A stretch of 42,946 nucleotides of DNA from CAMLHU01 sp039917855 (GTDB lineage Bacteria; Gemmatimonadota; Gemmatimonadetes; Gemmatimonadales; GWC2-71-9): assembly GCA_039917855.1 (NCBI GenBank), contig JBDSIR010000022.1:1-42946 (forward strand). Reading direction: 5' to 3'. Below, piece after piece: positions 23,795-32,575 of this stretch. The notes below the pieces were generated by a model. It was not told the origin of the DNA, ran no database searches, and saw only the letters and a program-made list of their open reading frames with translations. Within the stretch, counting starts at the first letter, position 1, and each line of letters begins with the position of its first letter. A program made the translations under genes and the position numbers.

Positions 23795-26299
23795 TCAGGC
23801 CCCCACCCGGCGGCCCACCATGGCCCGCCTGACTTCGGCCATGAAGCGCTCCCGGTCGAGCTCGCCCTTTTCCACGATCGTCGTCACAAATCCATTCAGC
23901 ATGTCGCGGTCCTCGGGGGTGACCTGCTTGGAGGTGACCACCATGATGGGAATGTCGGAAGTGTCGGGATGTCCCATGAGTGCCGTCACCACGTCGAAGC
24001 CGCTCACGTCGGGCATCATCAGATCGAGCACGATCAGGTCCGGCCGCTCCTGCCGCGCGACTTCGATGGCTTCCCGGCCGCCGTACGCGCGCAGCACGGT
24101 GCTCGCCAGGCCCTGGAGGCGGACGGAGATCAGCTCCACCGCCGCGGGATCATCATCGACGGCGAGGACTCTGAGCGTCCCCCCCTGCGAGACGGGAAAG
24201 AGGCCGATCTCGACGAGCGATTCGTACAGTTCCTGCCGTGAGATGGGCTTCTGCATGACCGCGGCCGCGCCGAGCGCAAATCCTTTATTGCGGTCCGCCA
24301 CGATCGAGATGATCACGACCGGGATGTGCTTCAGCGTCGGCACCTGCTTGATGCGAGCGAGGAATTCCCAACCATCCATGTTCGGCAGCATGATGTCCAG
24401 GGTGATCAGCGACAACGGCTGCTGCACCGCGAGCGCCAGCGCCGCCTCTGCCGAGGCGGCGTGCAGCACCGTGAAGCCCTCGGCCTCGAGCTGGATGCGG
24501 ATCAGGTCGGCGGACTTGTAGTCGTCCTCCACCACCAGCGCGGTGCGCGCTCCCGCCGCCACCGGGATACCGGGCACGGCTCGTCCTTTCGTCGACGCGG
24601 CCGTCTCTTCCGCCGCCACCCGGAGCGGCACCCATACCGTGAAGCAGGAGCCTTCGCCCACGGCACTTTGCACCGCCACCGTGCCGCCGTGCAACTCGAC
24701 CAGCTGCTTCACCATCGCCAGGCCCAGTCCCGTGCCCTCGAATTGTCGCGCCAGCCCGCTGTCGATCTGACTGAACGGCCTGAACAGCTTCTCCAGTCCT
24801 TCCGGCGAAATGCCGATGCCGGTGTCGGTGACGCTGATCTTGATGAACTCCGCGAAGTCGTTCTCCGCCAGCGGGAAGTTGCGACCCTTCCAGGAGCCGG
24901 CCAGCCGACCGACCTCGGCCTGCGGCACGCGGTTGGCATGCAGCGCCACCTGGCCGCCCTCCCCGCTGAATTTGACCGCGTTGGAGAGCAGGTTGTACAC
25001 GATCTGCTTGACCTTGCGTGCGTCCGCCTGGATCGAGCCCAGTTCCTCGCCCGCCTCCACCGTGAGGCGGATGCGCCGGGTCGCGGCCTTCTCCCTGATG
25101 ATGGAGAGGCTGTTGGCGAACAGCGGCGACAGTTGCACCGTCTCGAGGTCCAGCGTCATCATCCCGGCCTCCACCTTGGACAGGTCGAGGATATCGTTGA
25201 TGAGGGAGAGCAGATGCGTACCGCTGTTGAAGATGTCGCCGGTGAACCTTCGCTGTGATTCGGTCAACTCGCCGAGCAGCCCGTCCCCGAGCACCTCGGA
25301 GAAGCCGATGATGGCGTTCAGCGGCGTCCGCAACTCGTGGGACATGTTGGCGAGGAATTCCGACTTCAGGCGGCTCGCGGCCCCCAACTCGATGTTCTTC
25401 TGCTGCAGCGTCTGTTCGAACTGTTTCACCTCCGTCACGTCGCGCGCCGCGACGAACACTCCCTGCAACCTCCGGTCACGGTCGTGGAACGTGGTCGCAT
25501 TGAAGGACACCACGGTGAGCTTGCCATCCCTTGCGCAGGCCGTGAGCTCGTAGTTGGTGACCTTGCTTTCGGTCAGCACCCGATTGATGCCCGCCTCGGC
25601 CCGCTCCGGATCGGTGAAATAGTGCTTGAACGGCGCACCGATCAGCTCGTCGCGCGTGCAGCCGGTCAGCGCTTCCGTCTGCTTGTTGATGTCGGTGATG
25701 ATGCCGCGTTGGTCGGTCGTTATCATTGCGTCGATGTTCGATTCGATGAGCGAGCGGGTATAGAACTGCTGATCGCGCACCCGCTGATCGAGCTTCATCC
25801 GCTCGCCTTCGACCTGCATCCGCGCGGTGTTGTCGGTGCCGATCAGCAGGTAGCCGATGATGGCGCCCGGCTCGTCGCGCAGCGCCGTGACCGACACCAC
25901 CGCCGGGAACCGGCTCCCATCCTTGCGGATATAGGTCAGCTCGTAGATGTCCTCGATCCCGCGCGAGGCCTTGAACACCAGCGCCTCGAAGCCCGGCGTG
26001 ATCGGGGTGCCGAGTTCGACGCTCAGCGTCTTGGCGCGCGCGACCACTTCCTGCGGATCGGAGATGTCGGCCGGGGTGATCTTGTTCATCACGTCGGCCG
26101 CCGCGTAGCCCAGCATCCGCTCGGCGCCGACGTTGAAGATCTGGATGACGCCCTTCGCGTCGGTGGCGATGCTCGAGAAGTTGGCGCTGTTGAAGATCGC
26201 GCTCTGCAGCGCGCCTGTGGTCAGCAACGCCTCGGCGTGGCGGAGCTCGCTCTTCAACGCTGCCGCTTTTTTGGTCGGTCTCTTGCGCGTAATAGACAT
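23795..26299 (-). CDS. Hybrid sensor histidine kinase (PAS-PAS-HisKA-HATPase-REC-REC)
   Basis: An 834-residue soluble hybrid kinase. I chose the ATG at 26299 with GGGAG four bases upstream; a longer frame adds 47 unlike residues. Order: PAS 1 (about 30-160, with IRKDGSRFPAVVSVTALRDE), PAS 2 (about 180-290), HisKA with H321 in FLANMSHELRTPLNAIIGFS, the ATPase with N440, DTGIGISPEG and GTGLGLAMV, receiver 1 with D635 (LITLDIMLPNMDG) and receiver 2 with D759 (LIVLDLMMPDVSG). No membrane helix is visible, so it senses an internal signal. Phosphate would flow from H321 to the receivers and possibly to the DivK-like protein immediately downstream. Confidence 0.95.
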   Translation of the reverse strand: MSITRKRPTKKAAALKSELRHAEALLTTGALQSAIFNSANFSSIATDAKGVIQIFNVGAERMLGYAAADVMNKITPADISDPQEVVARAKTLSVELGTPITPGFEALVFKASRGIEDIYELTYIRKDGSRFPAVVSVTALRDEPGAIIGYLLIGTDNTARMQVEGERMKLDQRVRDQQFYTRSLIESNIDAMITTDQRGIITDINKQTEALTGCTRDELIGAPFKHYFTDPERAEAGINRVLTESKVTNYELTACARDGKLTVVSFNATTFHDRDRRLQGVFVAARDVTEVKQFEQTLQQKNIELGAASRLKSEFLANMSHELRTPLNAIIGFSEVLGDGLLGELTESQRRFTGDIFNSGTHLLSLINDILDLSKVEAGMMTLDLETVQLSPLFANSLSIIREKAATRRIRLTVEAGEELGSIQADARKVKQIVYNLLSNAVKFSGEGGQVALHANRVPQAEVGRLAGSWKGRNFPLAENDFAEFIKISVTDTGIGISPEGLEKLFRPFSQIDSGLARQFEGTGLGLAMVKQLVELHGGTVAVQSAVGEGSCFTVWVPLRVAAEETAASTKGRAVPGIPVAAGARTALVVEDDYKSADLIRIQLEAEGFTVLHAASAEAALALAVQQPLSLITLDIMLPNMDGWEFLARIKQVPTLKHIPVVIISIVADRNKGFALGAAAVMQKPISRQELYESLVEIGLFPVSQGGTLRVLAVDDDPAAVELISVRLQGLASTVLRAYGGREAIEVARQERPDLIVLDLMMPDVSGFDVVTALMGHPDTSDIPIMVVTSKQVTPEDRDMLNGFVTTIVEKGELDRERFMAEVRRAMVGRRVGA

Positions 26300-26604
26300 G
26301 CCGCTCCCGAATCCCGCTGGTGTATCCCGAATGGGAGAATAGCCCGGGGGGATAAAGGAGCCTATGACACAATGGGGGTACGTCATCCGGGCGAGCACCG
26401 ACTCATCCCGCCACCGTTGCCCGTGGGCGATCGACGCCATTGGCGGCTGCGGCCGCAGGGGAGGTTAGGTCCCTTGGCGAAGCCTTCCGTCGCGTCGGCA
26501 CAGGTCAGCCTGCGCGTCCTGGCTCCTCACGCCTGTTTCACAGCGTCTTCACCGAGATACCGGCACTATCTGGTGACTGATCCCAGTTCACGGCGAGTCG
26601 ATCC
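26300..26604. other. 305-bp region upstream of the hybrid kinase
   Basis: No convincing gene on either strand. It should contain the promoter of the hybrid kinase operon; a TATTCT on the minus strand near 26340 is a weak -10 candidate without a good -35. Confidence 0.4.
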
Positions 26605-26769
26605 ATGGCATACGCGGGCGTGACGGTCTTCCTGCTGTTCTTCGGCATCAGCTTGTTGGACGCCCTGTCGGGCGGTCATTGGCTTCGAGCCGGGTTCTGG
26701 ATCACAATGGGGCTGGTGTTCTGGGGGCTCGATCGGATGCGGCGGGGGGACGGCACTAAAGCTGGTTGA
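26605..26769 (+). CDS. Putative small membrane protein (54 aa)
   Basis: One of very few plausible plus-strand genes in the window. ATG at 26605 encodes MAYAGVTVFLLFFGISLLDA, then LSGGHWLRAGFWITMGLVFW and a basic end GLDRMRRGDGTKAG. It has two hydrophobic stretches with a short polar loop and positive residues after the second, as in a small two-helix membrane protein. No strong Shine-Dalgarno is seen. The assignment rests on hydrophobicity pattern only and the family is unrecognised. Confidence 0.42.
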   Translation: MAYAGVTVFLLFFGISLLDALSGGHWLRAGFWITMGLVFWGLDRMRRGDGTKAG

Positions 26770-26834
26770 AAGCGGACCGCGAGCCAAGTTCGCGTGCAGC
26801 GCGCACGATCTTGGACCGCGTCGAGGGGGCCTGC

Positions 26835-27653
26835 TCACCGGGGCCAATCGGGGCTGCTCAGGTCGATCCTCCAGACCGGCCCGTCATAGAGCGGCCCCTC
26901 GAAGCGCACGAATGCCGGCACCTCGTGGATCACGATCCAGACCCGGGAATCGGGCGGCATCTTGCCCATCAGGCTGGCGAAGAATCCCACCAGCGCGCCC
27001 AGCCGCGGCTTGAGCTCGAATTCGACCGCCGTCTCCGAGCGCTGTCCATGCCGCAGCTGCCGCTCGCCCGCCGGCGCCAGCTCGAGGCGGATGAGTCGGG
27101 GCTTCGGCGTGAAGGCCACCAGGTGCACCGTCTGGGTGTCGTGCCGGGAGAGGTTTTTGAGGAGGGTGATGACCAGACCGTTGGACACGTCGGGCGGCAG
27201 ATCGAGCTTCCCACGGTATTCGCGCGCTTTGTCGTCCCGATGGGACCTGGTCTTCACCACGTAGTGGCCATCGGCCGACAACGACGCATCGAGGTCGGCG
27301 GCGAAAGCAGGGCCGCGCTGCACGAGGTGGTACGACTGCAGGGCGAAGACGCCGACCTGCGTGAACGTGACCGTCTCCTCGAAGAGCGACGAGTCGGGGA
27401 AATGGAAGATCATCCGGCTTTCGATGCCGCCCTGGCGCGGGATCTGGAGCAGGTCGCCGTTGGCCAGCAACACCCCGCCGGCGGTGTGCAGGTCGAGGAA
27501 CCCGTGCACCATCCCCTCGGCGTACCGGACCGGGATCCCGGCCGGTTCGACCCGGCGCGCCTGCCGGGCCTGCTGGGCCGACAGGGCGAGCGTTGCCAGA
27601 GTGAGCGCCGCCAGGGCCGCGACCGCGACCGGGGCCGTCCGACCAGGCGTCAT
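26835..27653 (-). CDS. Exported protein of unknown function (272 aa)
   Basis: I do not recognise this family. The N-terminus (RTAPVAVAALAALTLATLAL then SAQQ) is a signal peptide with a likely cleavage after LSA. The mature part reads as mainly beta (RMIFHFPDSSLFEETVTFTQ, HGFLDLHTAGGVLLANGDLL) and lacks cysteines and obvious catalytic motifs. The start overlaps the stop of the flavodoxin-fold gene (ATGA, 27650-27653), so the two are co-expressed. It probably acts in the periplasm; nothing more can be said. Confidence 0.8.
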   Translation of the reverse strand: MTPGRTAPVAVAALAALTLATLALSAQQARQARRVEPAGIPVRYAEGMVHGFLDLHTAGGVLLANGDLLQIPRQGGIESRMIFHFPDSSLFEETVTFTQVGVFALQSYHLVQRGPAFAADLDASLSADGHYVVKTRSHRDDKAREYRGKLDLPPDVSNGLVITLLKNLSRHDTQTVHLVAFTPKPRLIRLELAPAGERQLRHGQRSETAVEFELKPRLGALVGFFASLMGKMPPDSRVWIVIHEVPAFVRFEGPLYDGPVWRIDLSSPDWPR

Positions 27654-28726
27654 CGGGCCCCTCCCCTCAGTTTGTCGCCCTCGCCCCTCTTATAGAAGAT
27701 CGTCGCGTCTCGATTGAGGCCGAGCTCCTGCTGGAGGGCCGGCGACGTCCCCGGGATCGGGAACCCCAGCGCCATGCGCAAGCCGCGCCACTTGGTCTTC
27801 AGATCGGCCCAGAGATGCGTGGGGGGCAGGTAGCCATAGGCGCGATACCGGCCGGGCGTGACTTTGCCCTTCCGGGCGACATGGCTCGCCAGCGCATCGG
27901 TCCAGGCATCGAACTCGCGGAGCAGCTCGGGCTCCGCCGCCAGGTGCTCCGCCTGGTTGTCGCTGTACTTCTTCCCCCGCCCGAACTCGGCGAACCGCCA
28001 GAGGGCGTCGGGCACTTCGATCCCGCTGTAGCGGCATTGCCAGACCAGCGGGGCGTAGCTGTCCCGCATATCCTCGAACGGCTCCTGTTCCGGATCGAAA
28101 TAGGCGAGGTGTCGCAGGACCTTCGGCCGGCCCGACCGGGTCAGTTCATCGCCCCCGCCGTCGCCGTAGCAGAAGAACGCGGCGGACCGGCCCTCCAGAT
28201 GATTCTGGCTGAGCTCCTCCCATTCGGTCGAATGCTCCAGCGCGATGGCGCGCGCCGGATCCTTGTGCCCGATCAGCTCTTCGCGCGGGTTCCCGCCATT
28301 CATGCATACCAGGCGATCGAACATCGCCTTGAGGTTGCTGGTCGTGCTGTACCAGTTCACCGGCCCGATGATCGCCCAAGCGTCCGCCAGGTCGAGCCGG
28401 GCGTAGAGGTCGAGGTCCCACATCAGGTCGGGTTGGCCCCAGCTCCCCTTCTCATAGCAGTTGCAGGGCCAGACGCAAAGGGCGCCGGAGGTCGAGACGC
28501 AGCCGTTGCAGCTGCGGATCTGTTCCCGGTCCCACACGTTGCCGAGGTCCTCGACATCGATCTCCCAGTCCGTCGGCAGCCGGTCGGCCATGCGGAACAT
28601 CAACGCGCGGGCCTTGGAGTCGATGCCCGGGCAGTCGTACTGGCGCCGGTTGGAGCCGGCAATGAGCAGCACCCGGAACGGTCGCGTCCCGGGTGCCAGC
28701 TTGCCATTGTCGTCGTTGGGCCTCAC
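27650..28726 (-). CDS. Flavodoxin-fold NAD(P)H-dependent FMN reductase-like protein
   Basis: A 358-residue protein. The N-terminal FRVLLIAGSNRRQYDCPGID carries a first beta strand with a GSxR-type flavin phosphate loop. AWAIIGPVNWYSTTSNLKAM and FDRLVCMNGG match the middle of NADPH-dependent FMN reductases. Several Cys are clustered (SCNGCVS, CVWPCNCYEKG), more than usual, and could hold a metal or be redox active. The C-terminal third (about 240-358) is an extension I cannot place. It overlaps the exported-protein start by four bases and begins six bases after the OmpA-type gene stops, so the three likely form one transcript. Confidence 0.82.
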   Translation of the reverse strand: MRPNDDNGKLAPGTRPFRVLLIAGSNRRQYDCPGIDSKARALMFRMADRLPTDWEIDVEDLGNVWDREQIRSCNGCVSTSGALCVWPCNCYEKGSWGQPDLMWDLDLYARLDLADAWAIIGPVNWYSTTSNLKAMFDRLVCMNGGNPREELIGHKDPARAIALEHSTEWEELSQNHLEGRSAAFFCYGDGGGDELTRSGRPKVLRHLAYFDPEQEPFEDMRDSYAPLVWQCRYSGIEVPDALWRFAEFGRGKKYSDNQAEHLAAEPELLREFDAWTDALASHVARKGKVTPGRYRAYGYLPPTHLWADLKTKWRGLRMALGFPIPGTSPALQQELGLNRDATIFYKRGEGDKLRGGAR

Positions 28727-28732
28727 ACCGCG

Positions 28733-29410
28733 TCAGTTGCCGGCGTGCGACGCCACTTCCGCGCGGTACGCCTCGCTGGCATAGATCGCGACCGCGACCC
28801 GCCGGTTCTGCTGACGGCCCGCCTCGGTGTCGTTGGTGCCGACCGGCTCCGCCTCGCCCATGCCCCGGGTGGACACATGCGTACCGGTGAGGTCCTGTGC
28901 CCTGAGATAGTTGGCGGCCGACACCGCCCGACGCTCGGAGAGGGACTGGTTGTAGCCGGCCGATCCGACCTGATCGGTGTGGCCCACGATCAGGACATCC
29001 GAGCCCCGATACTTGCCCAAGCTGTTCGCCAAGGTCCGAAGGTTCCTCTGGGCCTCGGGGCGAAGCACGGCGGAATCGAAGTCGTAGAGCATTCCGGAAG
29101 CGAAGGTCACCGTGATCCCTTCGCCGACGCGCTCGACAGTCGCCCCGGGGATATTCTGGGCCAGCTCCCGGGCCTGCCTGTCCATCCGGGCACCGATGAT
29201 GCCGCCCGCGACCCCGCCGACGGCGGCACCGATGACGACCCCAGTGGCCGTGGACCCGGCGGCCCGACCGATCACGCCGCCCACGGCAGCGCCGCCGGCG
29301 ACGCCGATGAGTGCGCCGGTCTGTGCCTTGGTGGCGCAGCCGCCGATCACGAACGAACATCCCGCGATCACGAGGAGAGTGAGCGACTTGGCTCGAATGG
29401 TGGTCAACAT
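28733..29410 (-). CDS. OmpA-family lipoprotein with glycine-zipper region
   Basis: A 225-residue outer-membrane lipoprotein. I chose the ATG at 29410 (GAGG five bases upstream) because it yields a lipoprotein signal ending in VIGGC with lipidated C25. Residues 30-80 are rich in Gly/Ala (GALIGVAGGAAVGGVIGRAA), a glycine zipper probably inserted in or spanning the membrane. The C-terminal OmpA domain (about 95-215) has VTFASGMLYDFDSAVL, VGHTDQVGSAGYNQSLSERR and GMGEAEPVGTNDTEAGRQQN, the peptidoglycan-binding motifs with Asp and Arg. Its role is anchoring the outer membrane to the cell wall. A similar architecture is seen in YiaD-type proteins. Confidence 0.94.
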   Translation of the reverse strand: MLTTIRAKSLTLLVIAGCSFVIGGCATKAQTGALIGVAGGAAVGGVIGRAAGSTATGVVIGAAVGGVAGGIIGARMDRQARELAQNIPGATVERVGEGITVTFASGMLYDFDSAVLRPEAQRNLRTLANSLGKYRGSDVLIVGHTDQVGSAGYNQSLSERRAVSAANYLRAQDLTGTHVSTRGMGEAEPVGTNDTEAGRQQNRRVAVAIYASEAYRAEVASHAGN

Positions 29411-29525
29411 GAGTACCTCATTGAATGGGCCTGGGACTGAAGGCGGTGCGGAGTTCTCCGCTGGAGCTTTTCCCCCACTCCATTCTGGGGCCTCGGGCTG
29501 CTCTGGACCATCGCTCATTGGGGTG

Positions 29526-29565
29526 AAAAAGGACCTACCGCCTCTCTCATATCCGGGAGGCGGTA
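29526..29565 (-). terminator. Candidate rho-independent terminator (minus strand)
   Basis: A nine-base perfect stem (29536-29544 with 29557-29565, TACCGCCTC/GAGGCGGTA) around a 12-base loop. On the minus strand it is followed after five bases by five T residues. It would end transcripts coming from the barrel/formiminotransferase direction before the OmpA gene. Confidence 0.45.
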
Positions 29566-29603
29566 AATGGGTCGAACGGACTAGTCAGTTAGAGGGAGGT
29601 GCA

Positions 29604-29635
29604 CAGGCGCAGGGGCGCAGGGGCGCAGGGGCGCA
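29604..29635. repeat. 8-bp tandem repeat GGGGCGCA x3 (plus one imperfect)
   Basis: Three perfect octamers at 29612-29635 with one degenerate copy (29604-29611) before them, in an intergenic region. The period is the same as in the kinase linkers and in the attC at 42315-42460. Confidence 0.85.
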
Positions 29636-29696
29636 GGGATACTGTGGTTACGGCACCTGTGCGGCCAAGCGCCCAGCTGTCAGCTTCAAGCCCAGG

Positions 29697-29867
29697 TCAG
29701 GCGACGCTCTTGGCGGCGCGGAACGCCCAGCCCGGCACCATCACACCCGCCACCTGGACCGGCCAGCCAAGCACCGTTCGCGTCAGTTGGACGATAGCGA
29801 GCAGCCCGAAGAACGCTCCGGGTAAGTGCGCGCCTGATGTCTTGAGCTTTGGCGGAGACGGATTCAT
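29697..29867 (-). CDS. Putative small membrane protein (56 aa)
   Basis: ATG at 29867 (AAGG about six bases upstream) encodes MNPSPPKLKTSGAHLPGAFF followed by GLLAIVQLTRTVLGWPVQVA and GVMVPGWAFRAAKSVA. A Leu/Val-rich helix followed by a LGWPV..GVMVPGWA stretch resembles small predicted membrane proteins in other bacteria, although those usually continue with a second helix that is missing here. It begins nine bases after the barrel-protein stop and would share its transcript. Real or truncated, it is uncertain. Confidence 0.42.
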   Translation of the reverse strand: MNPSPPKLKTSGAHLPGAFFGLLAIVQLTRTVLGWPVQVAGVMVPGWAFRAAKSVA

Positions 29868-29875
29868 GCAGACCT

Positions 29876-30436
29876 TCAATGCCAGGTCAACCCGATCGCG
29901 AAAGCGAGCAGCCAGACGCTGGTCCCGCGGCGCTCGGGGAGACCGACCACGTAGGTGGTCCCGAAGTCACTATAGGAAAGGGAGAGCGCAGGCGTGAGGG
30001 AGAGCTCGCGGTCGATCCGCAGGTCATACCCCACTCCGATGGCGGCTCCGGGGCCGCTGCCACGCTCGGTCGGGCCGTCCGCGTACCCGACGCCGTGGAA
30101 CTGTGAGATGCCGACCCCCGCCGTGAGGAACCCCCCGCTGGCCAGCGCGGGGTACCAGGTCGCGGTGAGCCGCGGGGTGATAGCCCCATCGGTATTGCCC
30201 TGCCGCCGCCAGAAATCGAGGTCGACCCCGACGCTGAAGTGGGGGGAGACAACGGTCCCTACCCGGACGACGGCGTGGGTCGCGAAGGCAGCGCCGGCCT
30301 CCGGACATCCGTCGCACTGATAGTTGAGGTGCGCCGGTCCGAGCCCGAAGCCGGCATAGAGCCCGGAGCGGACCTGGAGCGTGTCCGTCGCAGTGGCTTG
30401 CGGCAGGAGGAGTGCCAAAGCGAGCAGGGTGTGCAT
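29876..30436 (-). CDS. Outer-membrane beta-barrel protein (186 aa)
   Basis: A short signal peptide (MHTLLALALLLPQATA) precedes a mature chain of alternating beta strands with aromatic girdle residues (GLYAGFGLGPAHLNYQ, RLTATWYPALASGGFL, LSLTPALSLSYSDFG) and a C-terminal strand ending in AIGLTWH, typical of small eight-stranded barrels. One Cys pair (CDGC) lies in the first loop. It is likely a porin-like or structural outer-membrane protein. It follows the formiminotransferase gene by 33 bases. Confidence 0.82.
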   Translation of the reverse strand: MHTLLALALLLPQATATDTLQVRSGLYAGFGLGPAHLNYQCDGCPEAGAAFATHAVVRVGTVVSPHFSVGVDLDFWRRQGNTDGAITPRLTATWYPALASGGFLTAGVGISQFHGVGYADGPTERGSGPGAAIGVGYDLRIDRELSLTPALSLSYSDFGTTYVVGLPERRGTSVWLLAFAIGLTWH

Positions 30437-30469
30437 AGGGGTCCGGTCCGGGGGATGGTGGCGAGGTCC

Positions 30470-32158
30470 TCAGCTGGTGAACGTCGCTTCCACAATGGCG
30501 AGGATCTCACCTTCCAGGCGGGCCGACTCCTGCTCCAGGCGGGCGCCCTCCACCAAGATACCCTCGATCACTGCCTTGTCCTTTACCCCGCCGGCGTTGG
30601 TGCGCACGTTGAGCCACGCGCCACGCACGGCGGCCCGCGTACACAGCGCCCCGACGCCGGCGTCCGACGCGGAAGCCGGGTTCCCCTGCTCCGCCATCGC
30701 CCGGATCAGCCCGAACGCGCTGAAGGCGGTCTGCATCACCTGATACGGGATCCGCAGGGCCCCGAGGTTGGCGGCGGCGAGCGCGGCGCTCCTCGCAGCC
30801 TTCTCGCCTTCGGTCGCCTTGGGCAGGGCGAGCGCCACCATCACCTGCTCGAACGCCCGGGTGTCCTCGTCCACCAGGCGGAGCAGTTCGTCCTTGATCC
30901 CCTGCCCCTGCTCGGCCCAGCGGGAGAACTCCTCCCAGCGCTCGTCCCACCCCCGTTTGTGGGCGGACAAGTTGGCCACCATCGTGCCGAGCGCGGCGCC
31001 GAGGGCACCGATGGCGGCCGCGACCGACCCTCCGCCTGGGGCAGCCGACTCCGAGGCGGTCTCGTCGGTAAAGGCCCGCACCGTCATCCCGACCAGCCGG
31101 GCGAGCCCAGAATCGCGGAGTCGGTACTCGATGACCCGCTCCTCCGGTTTGAATGGGGCGAGTTCGTCGAGCCCGAGCGAGCGGGCCGCGATCCTGATCA
31201 ATTCGGCCTCGGAGACGCCGAGCGAGCGCTGCTGACGGCGGAGATAGTGCCGGCCGGCGTCGAGGAGGGCACCAAGCGGGACCAGTCCGACCAGTTCGCT
31301 GCCGGTGACGCGGACGCCGCGCGCCTCGGCCGCGCGGCAGACCTCATCGAACGCCACGTGGAGCGGCGTCGTGGCGATGTCGGTCAGGTTCATCGAGACC
31401 TGCGCCACGCCGTACTCCGCGATGAACCAGCCGATCGCCTTGACCGCCTTGAGGGTGCCGGGGGTCATCACCGGGTGGCCGGCGGCGTCGGTCACAAGCT
31501 TGCCGGTAAGGGGGTGCCCCTCGCGCCTGGGGCGCCCCGCCTCGCGGACGTCGAAGGCGATGGCGTTGGCGCGGCGGGTGGAGGTGGTGTTCAAGTTGAC
31601 GTTGAACGCCACCAGGAAGTCGCGGGCGCCGATGACGGTGGCGCCGCTCTTGGCGTTGAATCCGGTCGGGCCGAAGTCGGGCTTCCACGCCGAGTCCTTC
31701 ACCTTGCGCGCCAGCCCTTCATACTCGCCGGTGCGAATGACCGCCAAGTTCTTCCGCTTGGGGTCGGGCTGGGCGGCCTCGTAGCAATAGACCGGGATCC
31801 CCAGCTCCCGCCCGACCCGCTCGGCGAGTGTGCGCGAGAGCGCCGCCGTCTCCGCCATCGTAATCCCGGCTATAGGGACCAGGGGGCAGACGTCGGTGGC
31901 GCCCATGCGGGGATGTTCCCCGGTGTGGTGGCGCATGTCGATGAGTTCCGCCGCTTCGGCGATGCCGCGGTACGCCGCCTCGACCACGGCCTCAGGTGTG
32001 CCGGCCACGGTCATGACCGTCCGGTTGGTGGCCTTGCCTGGATCGACATGCAGGAGCCGAGCGCCGTCCACCGATGCGAGGCAGGCGGCGATGCGCCGGA
32101 TCACCTCGGGGTCGCGCCCCTCGGAGAAGTTCGGCACGCATTCGATCAGGGCGGACAT
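30470..32158 (-). CDS. ftcD: Bifunctional glutamate formiminotransferase / formiminotetrahydrofolate cyclodeaminase
   Basis: A 562-residue protein with both halves of the FTCD family. Residues 1-300 are the formiminotransferase (ECVPNFSEGRD, HHTGEHPRMGATDVCPLVP, NAKSGATVIGARDFLVAFNV). From about 365 the cyclodeaminase begins (SAAPGGGSVAAAIGALGAAL...MVANLS, NVRTNAGGVKDK). It moves the formimino group from formiminoglutamate to tetrahydrofolate, then releases ammonia to give 5,10-methenyl-THF, the last part of histidine breakdown. The protein is cytoplasmic. No other hut genes are in view, so it either stands alone or serves a remote pathway. Confidence 0.96.
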   Translation of the reverse strand: MSALIECVPNFSEGRDPEVIRRIAACLASVDGARLLHVDPGKATNRTVMTVAGTPEAVVEAAYRGIAEAAELIDMRHHTGEHPRMGATDVCPLVPIAGITMAETAALSRTLAERVGRELGIPVYCYEAAQPDPKRKNLAVIRTGEYEGLARKVKDSAWKPDFGPTGFNAKSGATVIGARDFLVAFNVNLNTTSTRRANAIAFDVREAGRPRREGHPLTGKLVTDAAGHPVMTPGTLKAVKAIGWFIAEYGVAQVSMNLTDIATTPLHVAFDEVCRAAEARGVRVTGSELVGLVPLGALLDAGRHYLRRQQRSLGVSEAELIRIAARSLGLDELAPFKPEERVIEYRLRDSGLARLVGMTVRAFTDETASESAAPGGGSVAAAIGALGAALGTMVANLSAHKRGWDERWEEFSRWAEQGQGIKDELLRLVDEDTRAFEQVMVALALPKATEGEKAARSAALAAANLGALRIPYQVMQTAFSAFGLIRAMAEQGNPASASDAGVGALCTRAAVRGAWLNVRTNAGGVKDKAVIEGILVEGARLEQESARLEGEILAIVEATFTS

Positions 32159-32269
32159 GGCGGTCCCGGGATGGAGTGAGTGACAAATCTAGCCTGCGCC
32201 CCGAGCGATCGGCCAACGCCAACCCGGCCCGGCGAGAGGGTCGCCGGGCGGGGTTTGGATCAGATCCTG

Positions 32270-32360
32270 TGCGCCTCTGCGCCCTTGCGATCGTGCGCTC
32301 GGAACCGGATCGACGTTCTAGAGACCAACCGAGGCGCTGGAGGGCGGCGAACGTGCTCAC
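32270..32360 (-). pseudogene. Truncated HicA-like toxin start
   Basis: A GTG at 32360 overlaps the HicB stop (GTGA) and reads VSTFAALQRLGWSLERRSGS then ERTIARA. This resembles the HicA core (L..LGW...R.xGSH), but the critical His after GS is Glu, and homology stops after about 30 codons where the frame drifts into repeat-like and unrelated sequence. I read it as a decayed or truncated toxin partner. Confidence 0.5.
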
Positions 32361-32563
32361 GCCGCGTCGAAGGAGACGTTCAGGAGTTCGGGCACGGCCT
32401 TGCCACGCTCCAGGCGCTCGGCCAGGACCCGGAGGGCGAGAGCCTGGACCTTGGCCATGGCGTTGGCAGCAGTCACGCCGTACGCCATCACCCCCGGCAG
32501 GGCCGAGACCTCGGCCATCCAACGGCCGTCCGGTTCTTGGCCGAGCTCGATATGGAGGTTCAT
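32357..32563 (-). CDS. hicB: HicB-family antitoxin
   Basis: A 68-residue HicB/UPF0150-type protein. MNLHIELGQEPDGRWMAEVS then ALPGVMAYGVTAANAMAKVQ is the partial RNase-H-like fold (E.dG.w.AevpaLPG..ayG.t..eA...v). I start at the ATG of 32563, with GGGAG five bases upstream, rather than a longer start. Antitoxins of this group block HicA mRNA interferase. The HicA partner immediately downstream seems broken, so it may be an orphan. An AT-rich promoter-like stretch lies upstream. Confidence 0.85.
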   Translation of the reverse strand: MNLHIELGQEPDGRWMAEVSALPGVMAYGVTAANAMAKVQALALRVLAERLERGKAVPELLNVSFDAA

Positions 32564-32575
32564 GCTGTCTCCCAG

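Noticed and set aside
26464..26470. GTTAGGT core-like heptamer upstream of the hybrid kinase
   Set aside because: It is a single box without paired inner boxes or a partner site; chance occurrence.
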